DNA from: Prevotellaceae bacterium UBA2852
Lineage (GTDB): Bacteria > Bacteroidota > Bacteroidia > Bacteroidales > Bacteroidaceae
Direction: 5' to 3'
Assembly (NCBI GenBank): GCA_002350855.1
Contig: DEFM01000029.1
Span: 20,556 to 42,634 of the forward strand
DNA length: 22,079 nt
Shown here: piece by piece, positions 1-8,764 of the stretch
Layout of the letters: every line of letters starts with the position of its first letter
Numbering within the stretch: the first letter of the stretch is position 1
Position numbers and translations under genes: made by a program
The notes under the pieces: model-generated
The model's input: only the letters and a program-made list of their open reading frames with translations
Told to the model about the DNA's origin: nothing
Database searches by the model: none

Positions 1-155
1 CGCTTGAACGCGAACGCGCGATTGCCTCTCCCGTAAAGGAGGGGACCATCCGGATGGGGAATCTTAAACTCTTGAACTATTAAACTCTAAAACTCTAAAA
101 CTATTAAACTATCCCTTGATGTCACCAATCGCTTGAACGCGAACGCGCGATTGCC
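1..155. repeat. 26-bp direct repeat, two copies, with GC-rich hairpin-like flanks
   Basis: The 26 bases at 1-26 recur exactly at 130-155, so the copies start 129 bp apart. Each is followed by a C/G-run segment able to fold weakly (27-50 and 154-176). In the second copy CAATCGC (126-132) pairs with GCGATTG (147-153). The first copy touches the window edge and may extend further. A similar CCCCTC..TAAC segment occurs inside the start of parE (13794-13852), which suggests a dispersed intergenic repeat family. The family is not named here because it could not be searched. Confidence 0.75.
66..114. repeat. Six tandem AACT-type octamers
   Basis: Read from base 67, the sequence is six consecutive 8-base units each beginning AACT: AACTCTTG, AACTATTA, AACTCTAA, AACTCTAA, AACTATTA, AACTATCC. 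A second array with the same period and unit number but different inner bases lies at 16905-16952. No function can be assigned. Confidence 0.8.
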
Positions 156-185
156 CCTGACGGGGAGTTAGAGGGGTCTTTATTT

Positions 186-998
186 ATGAAACCAAAGTGG
201 TTAGAAAAACGAAATCTATACAATATAGTATTTGAGTCGGGAACACGAGCAGGAAAGGTTTTCGACATAGTTTTGCTGATAGCGATTGTTGTCAGCCTTA
301 TCATTGCGTTTGTGGAGAGCATCCCACGACTTGGGGCAACGGCAAAGCTGGTGCTTACCATCTTTGAATACGTACTTACTTTCTTCTTTACCCTGGAATA
401 TGCGGCACGCATCTACTGCTCGCCCCGCCCACGTAAGTACGCACTCAGTTTCTTCGGCATCATTGACCTCATCGCAACCCTTCCTCTCTATCTGTCGTGG
501 TTCCTGCCCTCAACACGCTATATCACTCTCTTCCGTACATTCCGACTGATTCGCATATTCCGCATCTTCAAGCTCTTCAGTTTCATCAACGAGGGATACC
601 TGCTTATGGAATCCCTGCGTAAGAGTTTGCGGAAGATTGCCGTTTATTTCCTTTTCGTCCTTATTCTCGTCACCTGCCTTGGCACCATTATGTTTATGGT
701 GGAGGGAAAGATGCCCGGCACCAGTTTCACAGACATCGGAACCAGCATCTATTGGGCAATTGTAACCATGACCACTGTAGGCTATGGTGACATCACCCCC
801 GTCACGGGATTCGGACAAGTCCTTTCATCGTTTGTCATGCTGCTCGGCTACACCATCATCGCTGTACCCACAGGTATCGTCTCCGCCACCTTCATCGACG
901 AGACCCAGAAGAAAGCCCGCAACGGTCGTTGTCCCCGTTGCAATTCCAAAATCAACAAGACCGACAACTTCTGCTCCTTCTGTGGAGAGAAGTTGTAG
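186..998 (+). CDS. Voltage-gated-type potassium channel with C-terminal zinc ribbon
   Basis: This 270-residue inner-membrane protein has the six-segment layout of Kv-type ion channels (ion transport protein family). Hydrophobic segments cover about 24-45, 55-75, 88-105, 152-172 and 211-235. An S4-like voltage-sensor stretch at 111-129 has a basic residue about every third position (R117, R120, R123, R126, K129). The potassium selectivity filter TVGYGD lies at 197-202. After the last membrane helix a short cytoplasmic tail carries a zinc-ribbon pair, CPRC at 249-252 and CSFC at 263-266. Such a ribbon replaces the larger RCK or cyclic-nucleotide domains of other channels and could serve assembly or sensing; that role is inferred. 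The ATG at 186 starts directly before the N-terminal cytoplasmic segment. It converges on the di-haem gene with only 10 bp between stops and no terminator hairpin. Confidence 0.92.
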   Translation: MKPKWLEKRNLYNIVFESGTRAGKVFDIVLLIAIVVSLIIAFVESIPRLGATAKLVLTIFEYVLTFFFTLEYAARIYCSPRPRKYALSFFGIIDLIATLPLYLSWFLPSTRYITLFRTFRLIRIFRIFKLFSFINEGYLLMESLRKSLRKIAVYFLFVLILVTCLGTIMFMVEGKMPGTSFTDIGTSIYWAIVTMTTVGYGDITPVTGFGQVLSSFVMLLGYTIIAVPTGIVSATFIDETQKKARNGRCPRCNSKINKTDNFCSFCGEKL

Positions 999-1008
999 GC
1001 AGTTATTT

Positions 1009-2754
1009 TTAAATGGCTTCGATGAATCTTACAACCGCATCGCGGTCCTCTTTCGACAAGTTGTAGAAATTCAGCGTTGCCCTGTAGGCGTCAGACTCCT
1101 TAGAGTAGCCGTGCCACATAATGGCTTCCAGAACTGTACGTGCCCTGCAGTCGTGCAGACGATCGTCGGCACCAGTAAGCAGGCGACTCAGTCCGCGTCC
1201 CCATAGAGGAGTCGTGCGGCACCAGCCTGTGCGGATGTCATTCTTCATCATCAACCGGTGCTGTACCATGTCGGTATACGGCCAGATGGTTTGGTTGGGA
1301 TATTTCGGCAACACCTTCGACGGATCCTTGCCCACGCTTTGAGCGTATGATCTGACAGAGGCGTCCACCCACATATCATCTTTTCCTGTCTTCCACGATG
1401 GACGGTGGCACTGTGCGCAGCCCATCTGCTTGAAGAGTTTCTTGCCTCGCTGAACCAGTTCGTTGTCCAGATTGCGAGCAGCAGGCACGGCAAGTCCCCT
1501 GTGCCATACCATAAACTGATAGTATTGCTTGTCGCTCATCTCCTCCTTGCCGTTGTATGGCGCGCCGTTAAGAAGATATTTTTCGAACACGTCTTTCATT
1601 GCAATCGATGAGCAACTCAGGATCTCGTTTATACGTGCTGCGATTCCCTCGTCGGTGCCGTCAGCATAATAGGGGTGAAGGATACTCGACTCGTTGGCAC
1701 CATGTTCCTTTATGTACTTTATAACTTCCGTATTTTTGCTTTGTGCTTTTGCCCATGCAGGAGTAGTGTAGAGCCAGTGGCGGTCGGAACGTGTGACGTT
1801 GGTGATATTCCAGATAGCGTTGGCTCCGGCTCCATCCTGTAGCGTACCACGTGTCATGGCATAGGTGAAACGTTTCAGCGGACCATGCGAACCTCTATGC
1901 GAACCTGTGTTGTTGTAGCCGGCGGCATAGTAGGCAGATGGCTTGAACGTACCTGCTTCCTTGTCCCACATGGCAGGATTCAGTTCTACGTATGGAGCTT
2001 CTGATGCCCATTGTGCTTCAATATCCTCGTCGTCAAGAGCGTCAAGCAGACCTGTGCCATAGATACCGATGGTGGATTCCAGTCGCACCTCATAGTTCGT
2101 GGGTTTGGGGTCGGTGTTGAAAGCTGATTGCGGAATAGTTACTTCAGGGTAGATGAGCGAGTATTCTTCTCCATCCTTGAACTTCATAGGGATTCCGCTC
2201 TCCATTTCTGTCACTTCTTTCCAGTCGATGGTAATCTGACTCTCATCAATAGGAGCCTTGAATGGCGTCATTGCCTGTGTCTGGGGCATACCTGTCACTT
2301 CACTAATGTATGCGTTGTTATCAGGATGGTAGATAACAAGCAGGTAGCCATTTCCAATCTGATTGGCACGATACTCAGTCTGACGCTTGCCGTGACCATA
2401 GCTTGGATGGCAGGCAATGCATGAGTTGCGAACCCATGCCGGTCCTAAACCCTTACGTGGATCCTGCTCAAAAGTGTACAGTTTTTCGAAGAAATTCTCA
2501 CCTGCATTGAAGTCTTCCTCCATTCCCGCTTCTTGTGCGGCTGGGGTAATGGCAGAATAACTGGCTTTCGTCGTTGTTCCAAGTTTACCGCCAGGATACC
2601 ACTCTTCAGCGGTGATGTTGCCTGTGGCCTTTCCGAAGACCTCTTCATCGGGGACAAGTTCACCGAGGTCAGTCTTGCTGTCGTCGTCCGAGCAGGAGAA
2701 TAACATCATGGATGACATGATGGCTACAATGGCTTTAATAGATGATTTGTTCAT
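1009..2754 (-). CDS. Di-haem oxidoreductase lipoprotein (DHOR, putative peroxidase / thiol oxidoreductase family)
   Basis: The 581-residue product begins with a lipoprotein signal (MNKSSIKAIVAIMSSMMLFSC, lipidated Cys21, followed by an Asp-rich spacer), so it should sit on an envelope membrane. Two c-type haem sites are visible: CIACH with ligands C112, C115, H116, and CAQCH with C446, C449, H450. The C-terminal EAIMWHGY segment resembles the conserved ILWHGGEA of this family, which is related to MauG and cytochrome c peroxidases. It is last in a three-gene operon after the porin and imelysin genes, 34 bp behind imelysin. Di-haem proteins of this kind commonly accompany imelysins in iron-regulated loci. 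A redox step on iron or on the porin substrate is plausible but inferred. No missing motif or frameshift was seen. Confidence 0.9.
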   Translation of the reverse strand: MNKSSIKAIVAIMSSMMLFSCSDDDSKTDLGELVPDEEVFGKATGNITAEEWYPGGKLGTTTKASYSAITPAAQEAGMEEDFNAGENFFEKLYTFEQDPRKGLGPAWVRNSCIACHPSYGHGKRQTEYRANQIGNGYLLVIYHPDNNAYISEVTGMPQTQAMTPFKAPIDESQITIDWKEVTEMESGIPMKFKDGEEYSLIYPEVTIPQSAFNTDPKPTNYEVRLESTIGIYGTGLLDALDDEDIEAQWASEAPYVELNPAMWDKEAGTFKPSAYYAAGYNNTGSHRGSHGPLKRFTYAMTRGTLQDGAGANAIWNITNVTRSDRHWLYTTPAWAKAQSKNTEVIKYIKEHGANESSILHPYYADGTDEGIAARINEILSCSSIAMKDVFEKYLLNGAPYNGKEEMSDKQYYQFMVWHRGLAVPAARNLDNELVQRGKKLFKQMGCAQCHRPSWKTGKDDMWVDASVRSYAQSVGKDPSKVLPKYPNQTIWPYTDMVQHRLMMKNDIRTGWCRTTPLWGRGLSRLLTGADDRLHDCRARTVLEAIMWHGYSKESDAYRATLNFYNLSKEDRDAVVRFIEAI

Positions 2755-2788
2755 AATCCTGGTTTTATGATTGAGTTAGGTTTGATAA

Positions 2789-4123
2789 TTATTCTTCGGA
2801 GATAGAGTCCCAGTTGTCTGGGTCATCGAAGTTCTTTCCCCATACTATGCTGCAATACTTCACGAAAGGAGAAGGCATGTTGCTGATGCTTTCAATCGCA
2901 CTAACGTATGCATTCTCAACAACGGTGTTTGTCCCGGATTTATTCACGCTGGCAAAGAATGTGTGGAAACTATATTCGTTGGCGGTCTTGTCGGTGCTTC
3001 CTAACCATACATTGCGGATGGAACGGATGTTGTCACGGAAATCGGTGATGGAATTGTAGCTGTATGGAGATTCTACGTATGCAATGTCTCCAGCAGAGAA
3101 CGGATTGGCAATTTTAGCAGTTCCGACCTCGTTGCATATAGCTACACATGAACCTTCGTCGTCGCTCAGAATCTGTGCTATTGCGGTTTTTAGAGTAGGG
3201 AAGGTGCTTTTACTCCCACTGATGCCAGCCTTTGTCAGATTCTCTCCATACGACAGTCCGTTTTCTGTGGTGTAGTCAAGATTGGCAGATTTGACAACAG
3301 CTACACGGCTGGCATTGGCTGAGGTCTCGCCTTCCCATGCAACCTGAAGTTGGAAACAGCGCTGCTTTAGCAAGGTACAGATGGTCTGTGCGTAAGCCAG
3401 TTCCTGAGCACCGGTGATGCTCTCAAAGTTGGTGTATGTGTCGTTTGTGCGCAACTCAGCCACCTTGCGGTTCTGACCGTTACGGAACAGTATGAATTCC
3501 AGAGCGTGGAAACCGAGAATGGTGGCGTCCTCAAGCATTTCGTCGTTCATGCCGTTGTTGAAATAGTTGAGCAGCAATGTGCGGTTGAGTGGCCATGAAT
3601 CAATAGTCGGGTCGATGTCAAAATCTGAAGCAGCGCCCATAAGGAATGCTTCCGAACGCTCCCAGTGCTGACGTGCTTTCTTGAAGTCTGCACAAGCCTT
3701 GTCAATCTGATCCTGAGTGATACTGCTTACTGTCAGACCATTCAAAGTGCTTTCCAAGTCCTCTACATCGTCAGCGAGTTGTGTGTAGGTAGGTACAATC
3801 ACATTGCTTACGAGATTTTCAAGAACCTTGTACAGATAAGATTCCTGAGCATCGCTTAGTCTAGACGAGGCAATGATGCTGTTTGCGCTTTCCAGACTGC
3901 TGACGAGGGTCAGGCAATCATCTATGGCCTGCTGACCGAACTGACGCTTGCTGTAGTTTTCGGCAGTTGTGTTAGAGGCATAGGTGTCTTGATCAACCAA
4001 TGGAGATGTTTTTACGATGTCGAACTTGCCGTTCTTATCGCCGTTGTTATCATCATTGTCACTACATGCCGCGAAGGCAAGACCCATTAAGAGGGTCGCA
4101 ATTGTAAAAATTGTTTTCTTCAT
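2789..4123 (-). CDS. Imelysin-family lipoprotein (iron-regulated protein A / EfeM-like)
   Basis: This 444-residue protein starts with a lipoprotein signal (MKKTIFTIATLLMGLAFAAC, lipidated Cys20) and an Asp/Asn-rich linker. The diagnostic imelysin motif GxHxxE is present as GFHALE at 204-209, inside the helical segment ILGFHALEFILFRNG. The rest fits the long alpha-helical imelysin fold (peptidase_M75 domain), which despite its name is not a proven peptidase and is linked to iron uptake (IrpA, EfeO/EfeM). It is the middle gene of the operon, 28 bp after the porin. Its position between a porin and a di-haem oxidoreductase supports a role in capturing a metal or metal complex at the cell surface or in the periplasm. 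The exact ligand cannot be read from sequence. Confidence 0.9.
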   Translation of the reverse strand: MKKTIFTIATLLMGLAFAACSDNDDNNGDKNGKFDIVKTSPLVDQDTYASNTTAENYSKRQFGQQAIDDCLTLVSSLESANSIIASSRLSDAQESYLYKVLENLVSNVIVPTYTQLADDVEDLESTLNGLTVSSITQDQIDKACADFKKARQHWERSEAFLMGAASDFDIDPTIDSWPLNRTLLLNYFNNGMNDEMLEDATILGFHALEFILFRNGQNRKVAELRTNDTYTNFESITGAQELAYAQTICTLLKQRCFQLQVAWEGETSANASRVAVVKSANLDYTTENGLSYGENLTKAGISGSKSTFPTLKTAIAQILSDDEGSCVAICNEVGTAKIANPFSAGDIAYVESPYSYNSITDFRDNIRSIRNVWLGSTDKTANEYSFHTFFASVNKSGTNTVVENAYVSAIESISNMPSPFVKYCSIVWGKNFDDPDNWDSISEE

Positions 4124-4151
4124 ATTACTTTTTTATTGATTAATTTTTTCA

Positions 4152-5444
4152 TTACAGGAAGAATCCCTCATAAGCTATGCCGATGTTTACAGACGGCTCA
4201 TTGTTATACATATTTTTCAAGAATCTCTTTGAGTATTCGCCTTTGATGACAATCTGGCGAATAGGGTAGTAATTTATTCCCACTGCCATGCGTTTTACAG
4301 CTGTGTAGTCGTATGCAGTACCCTTTGTTTTGCTTGCGTAAGGATTGTAGGTTTCGTAACGTCCGAAGAGATAGAGCCGCTGCTCACTCTTGCGCATTTT
4401 TTCAATCTGGGAGAAGATGTCGTAGCCGGCCTCAATTCCAACAGCGTAGGCGTTCTTCGATACGAAGGCGGAATGTTTGTATGGGGATTTGGAGTTGAGC
4501 CTGTTGTACACATACTTCAGTTGCTCTGCGTCGCCTAAGTACCCATAGTCTGCCTGCCCACGCACAATCCAGTTGTGACCCTTGTAGGTGAAGTCCAGTG
4601 CTCCTATAGCCACTACACCCTTGTAAGTGGCATCCACGCCGTTGGCATTCAGCGGATAACTGTTGCCAATGCTGTGTCCATAGTAGCCGCTCAATCCTAT
4701 GCGCAAACCAGGTACCGTGTAATTGTCAATTCGCAGAGACGCACCATATTTGTTGGCAACGTCGAATTCCAGTGGTGACTTGTGTCCCTTGTTTATCCAA
4801 CCTGTATTGGTAAACTGGTCGGCATTCAAACCTGCCAGCAACTGAGCCTCGTAGCGGAAATCGCCATAGCGTCCCCATAGCGACACACCCGTCTGATGCC
4901 AAGTGGATGGAAGAATGGTGTTTTCTCCTTCCGGACGGTAAACTGTGAAATAACTCAAAGGTTCGTGATGGGCGTTGTTCAGACCGACAGGCACTACGAT
5001 GTGGCCGATACGTAGGTTTGCCCAAGGAGCAAAAGATTTCTGAAGCCACATCTGCTCCAGTTCCACCTCACCGCCCTTCTCAGTTTCCTGCTCCCATTCA
5101 CCGCCTTCCTCATCCTCCTTCTCATAGGAAATACCTGCACCACCATGCTCAAACTCTATTTCGGTACCGAAAGTCCAGCCCTTGCCAAAGTCGTAACCGA
5201 TAAAGATAACGGCATGGGGAATGTCAAAACGTCCGTGGCTTGGATCGTTCTTGTGCTCCTCCGGCTGACTGTAGCGGCTGACGTGGTCGCTGAAGTAGTT
5301 GCGTGAGAAATTTGCCTCACCATAGCCACCTATGCTAAGTCGTGATACTTTTCTTGCGGTTGTTGTGCTGTCTGCACTGTTACCTTGAGCTTTGCCATGC
5401 AGGCACAACACCATAGTTAATAATATAAGTACGATTCGTTTCAT
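4152..5444 (-). CDS. Outer-membrane porin (Porin O/P-like beta-barrel) of the imelysin operon
   Basis: The 430-residue product has an N-terminal signal peptide (MKRIVLILLTMVLCLHGKAQ) followed by alternating beta-strand segments rich in Gly, Tyr and Trp (IGGYGEANFS, VIFIGYDFGKGWTFGTEIEFEH and others). It ends in a hydrophobic strand finishing IAYEGFFL, as outer-membrane barrels do. The overall pattern resembles phosphate-selective porin O/P relatives of Bacteroidetes. A strongly acidic stretch at 108-130 has 12 Glu/Asp in 23 residues, probably an extracellular loop, and may attract cations. It is first in the operon with imelysin and the di-haem oxidoreductase, behind a clear TAnnTTTG promoter. 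Substrate is unknown; iron or another metal is inferred from the neighbours. Confidence 0.88.
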   Translation of the reverse strand: MKRIVLILLTMVLCLHGKAQGNSADSTTTARKVSRLSIGGYGEANFSRNYFSDHVSRYSQPEEHKNDPSHGRFDIPHAVIFIGYDFGKGWTFGTEIEFEHGGAGISYEKEDEEGGEWEQETEKGGEVELEQMWLQKSFAPWANLRIGHIVVPVGLNNAHHEPLSYFTVYRPEGENTILPSTWHQTGVSLWGRYGDFRYEAQLLAGLNADQFTNTGWINKGHKSPLEFDVANKYGASLRIDNYTVPGLRIGLSGYYGHSIGNSYPLNANGVDATYKGVVAIGALDFTYKGHNWIVRGQADYGYLGDAEQLKYVYNRLNSKSPYKHSAFVSKNAYAVGIEAGYDIFSQIEKMRKSEQRLYLFGRYETYNPYASKTKGTAYDYTAVKRMAVGINYYPIRQIVIKGEYSKRFLKNMYNNEPSVNIGIAYEGFFL

Positions 5445-5478
5445 ATAATGAGTTTTTGAGATCTTGTGTTTTTGAGTG

Positions 5479-5510
5479 CAAAGGTACGCTGAACAAACCA
5501 GTACTTCAAT
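5479..5510 (-). promoter_or_regulatory. Bacteroidetes-type promoter of the porin-imelysin-di-haem operon
   Basis: On the minus strand TACCTTTG (5479-5486) matches the -7 consensus TAnnTTTG exactly. An ATTG (5507-5510), close to the -33 TTTG, lies 20 bp upstream. Transcription would start near 5472, giving a leader of about 28 nt before the ATG at 5444. Confidence 0.6.
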
Positions 5511-5632
5511 ACCTAAAATTGATGTTAGTTCCGCTGTTCCATGAATAGTTATACCTTGTAGCGATTAGTCGCCTACCTCGAAATAATGACCTGTAAAACC
5601 ATGCCTTTTTTTTAATTACTTACATAAAGGTA

Positions 5633-5649
5633 TTTCCTACTTCAGGAAA
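5633..5649. promoter_or_regulatory. Inverted repeat TTTCCT-N5-AGGAAA, possible operator
   Basis: This is a perfect 6-bp dyad with a 5-bp spacer in the divergent intergenic region. It shares TTTCC/GGAAA half-sites with the palindrome at 5693-5704. A weak -7-like TAACTTTC (5656-5663) on the plus strand lies 6 bp downstream, so it would sit over the -33 region of the regulator promoter. Its role as a binding site is inferred. Confidence 0.4.
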
Positions 5650-5692
5650 AAGTCGTAACTTTCCACTCGATTTTGATTACATGTCAAATTCC

Positions 5693-5704
5693 GTTTCCGG
5701 AAAC
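5693..5704. promoter_or_regulatory. Perfect 12-bp palindrome GTTTCCGGAAAC, possible operator
   Basis: This self-complementary 12-mer lies 16 bp upstream of the ATG at 5721. It would fall inside the coding region if the upstream TTG at 5673 were used, which argues mildly for the ATG. It repeats the TTTCC/GGAAA half-sites of 5633-5649 without a spacer. Confidence 0.4.
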
Positions 5705-5720
5705 TTATATTCCCAGCTAT

Positions 5721-6680
5721 ATGAAAAGAATGAAACTATACGAGGCTGACGATAAGATGATAGATCTTATCAGCGACAATCACAGTATGTTGCAAGGACT
5801 GAGTGCTTTTGGCATCAGACTGGGCTTTGGCGACAAAACCGTCAGCGAAATTTGCAATGAACAGGGAGTAGACTGCTACACTTTCCTGACTGTTGTAAAC
5901 TTTCTTATCAACGGATATACACCGAGAGATGCCGACGACCGTATTTCCGTCAAGACAATCCTTGACTATCTGCGCGCCTCCCACCGCTACTTCCTCGATT
6001 TCCAGTTGCCGTCCATCAGGAAGCAACTTGAGGAAACCTTGAACAAAAACGATGCCCTCGTAACGCTCATCATGCGTCTATACGATGAATATGCTCACGA
6101 CATACGCCATCACATGAACTACGAGGAACGTACGCTCTTCCCCTACGTAGAGGCACTCTTGCATGGTGTACCAAAACCCAACTACAACGTCGATATCTTC
6201 GCAAAGCACCACAGCGACACAACCGGTAAATTTCATGAACTGAAAAACATCATCATCAAGTATCTGCCCCATGACCACCTTGTCAACAACCAACTGACAG
6301 CAACACTATACAATATATATAATAATGAGGAATGGCTGTCCAACCACAGCAGTGTGGAGGAAGTGCTGTTTGTTCCCGCCATCCGCATGTTGGAACAGAA
6401 AGTGAAAACCGATGACGTTTCCACACGCATTTCCTTCATGATAAAGAGCGCAAACCCCACAGAAGCCATTTCCGAACGCGAGAAAGAGATTATTGTTTGT
6501 CTTGTTCAGGGCATGTCGAACAAGGAGGTTGCTGACAAACTCTTTATTTCAATCAACACGGTGATTACTCACCGCCGCAATATCGTCCGCAAACTCCAGA
6601 TACATTCTCTGGCTGGACTTACCATCTACGCCATAGCCAATAACCTAATTGACCACAAGGTGCTTTACGAGAACAATTAG
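5721..6680 (+). CDS. RIC-like hemerythrin domain fused to LuxR-type helix-turn-helix (iron/NO/redox-responsive regulator?)
   Basis: From the ATG at 5721 the protein has 319 residues; a TTG at 5673 would add 16 but lacks support. Numbering here counts from that TTG. Residues 30-80 resemble the ScdA_N/DUF542 domain of the RIC iron-sulfur repair proteins (YtfE, ScdA), but the FCCGG cysteine pair is replaced by LGFG. Residues 100-240 form a hemerythrin domain with all six likely di-iron ligands at RIC-like spacing: H104, H147, E151, H180, H225, E229. Residues 265-325 are a LuxR-type DNA-binding domain (SEREKEII, then NKEVADKLFISINTV). A DNA-binding protein controlled by a di-iron centre that reacts to NO, oxygen or iron is the natural inference. 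It is divergent from the imelysin operon, which it may control together with itself. A terminator follows at 6712. Confidence 0.88.
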   Translation: MKRMKLYEADDKMIDLISDNHSMLQGLSAFGIRLGFGDKTVSEICNEQGVDCYTFLTVVNFLINGYTPRDADDRISVKTILDYLRASHRYFLDFQLPSIRKQLEETLNKNDALVTLIMRLYDEYAHDIRHHMNYEERTLFPYVEALLHGVPKPNYNVDIFAKHHSDTTGKFHELKNIIIKYLPHDHLVNNQLTATLYNIYNNEEWLSNHSSVEEVLFVPAIRMLEQKVKTDDVSTRISFMIKSANPTEAISEREKEIIVCLVQGMSNKEVADKLFISINTVITHRRNIVRKLQIHSLAGLTIYAIANNLIDHKVLYENN

Positions 6681-6682
6681 GC

Positions 6683-6707
6683 CTCCTTCTGTGGAGAGAA
6701 GCTTTGA
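6683..6707 (+). pseudogene. Scar of a zinc-ribbon protein C terminus (SFCGEKL-stop)
   Basis: Nineteen bases at 6683-6701 are identical to 974-992, the end of the potassium-channel gene. In both places they read SFCGEKL followed at once by a stop (TTG TAG there, CTT TGA here). The copy lies directly behind the regulator stop at 6678-6680 and happens to be in its reading frame, so readthrough would add ASFCGEKL. No upstream CxxC is present, so this is a remnant rather than a gene. Confidence 0.55.
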
Positions 6708-6711
6708 CCAT

Positions 6712-6751
6712 AAAAAAGACCGATCCTTGTTCTTGAGGACCGGTCTTTTTT
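6712..6751 (+). terminator. Strong intrinsic terminator, usable in both directions
   Basis: AAAAAAGACCG..TCC pairs with GGA..CGGTCTTTTTT around the loop ttgttcttga, with a single A/C mismatch. It is flanked by six A's on one side and six T's on the other. It ends the regulator transcript on the plus strand and could also stop minus-strand transcription. Confidence 0.85.
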
Positions 6752-6767
6752 GTTATTTGGAGTTTGT

Positions 6768-6905
6768 CTATAATCTTATAAGAGTAGAGCCTTGACGTCC
6801 TACCTGTACGGCATATACACCAGAGGGAACGCTCGTCAGGTCTATGGCAGTCTGTCCGCTGTCGGCAGCCCCAGTCATCGGGGGACAAAAACCCCAAGCG
6901 ATTCC
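6768..6905 (-). pseudogene. Orphan C-terminal fragment of a secreted protein (type IX sorting-domain-like)
   Basis: On the minus strand the frame ending in TAG at 6768-6770 reads AIDLTSVPSGVYAVQV and then GRQGSTLIRL before the stop. The pattern 'I-D-L-x-x-x-P-S-G-V-Y-x-V-x-V ... at the very C terminus' is typical of the C-terminal sorting domains of type IX-secreted proteins in Bacteroidetes. Resemblance fades upstream of about 6880, and an in-frame stop lies at 6906-6908 with no start. It is therefore the tail of a gene whose body has been deleted or replaced. Confidence 0.6.
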
Positions 6906-6908
6906 CTA

Positions 6909-6971
6909 GCATAGCTCGCCTACCCGTAGCCGTTCTTCGGAGCTATGCCCGAAGCGCAAAGCGATAACGGC
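6909..6971. repeat. Overlapping inverted repeats
   Basis: GCATAGCTC (6909-6917) pairs perfectly with GAGCTATGC (6940-6948). GCCGTT (6929-6934) pairs with AACGGC (6966-6971). The two helices interleave, so only one can form at a time. No T-run follows either. This lies in the roughly 330-bp gene-free stretch before groEL. Confidence 0.6.
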
Positions 6972-6998
6972 AAACCGAACGATGACGCACTTCACACT

Positions 6999-7035
6999 TA
7001 AGCCCCTTCCGCTCAGTGCTGAACGGAAGGGGCTT

Positions 7036-7036
<1 letters not shown>
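6999..7036. repeat. Strong hairpin downstream of groEL
   Basis: TAAGCCCCTTCCG (6999-7011) pairs with CGGAAGGGGCTTA (7024-7036), 13 perfect pairs. An inner TCAG/CTGA helix is closed by a short TG loop. It is 46 bp past the groEL stop (minus strand). It lacks a T-run on either side, so it may protect the mRNA 3' end or help Rho rather than act as a classic terminator. Confidence 0.65.
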
Positions 7037-8726
<1,690 letters not shown>

Positions 8727-8764
8727 TTATAAATTAATAATAAAAAATTAATAGTCGCGGTGCT

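Noticed and set aside
5673..5720. TTG start extending the hemerythrin-LuxR protein by 16 residues
   Set aside because: The extension has no domain match and overlaps a perfect palindrome; ATG 5721 precedes the conserved region.
6619..6912. 97-codon minus-strand frame across the terminator
   Set aside because: It runs through a strong terminator and overlaps the regulator; the sorting-domain remnant is in another frame.
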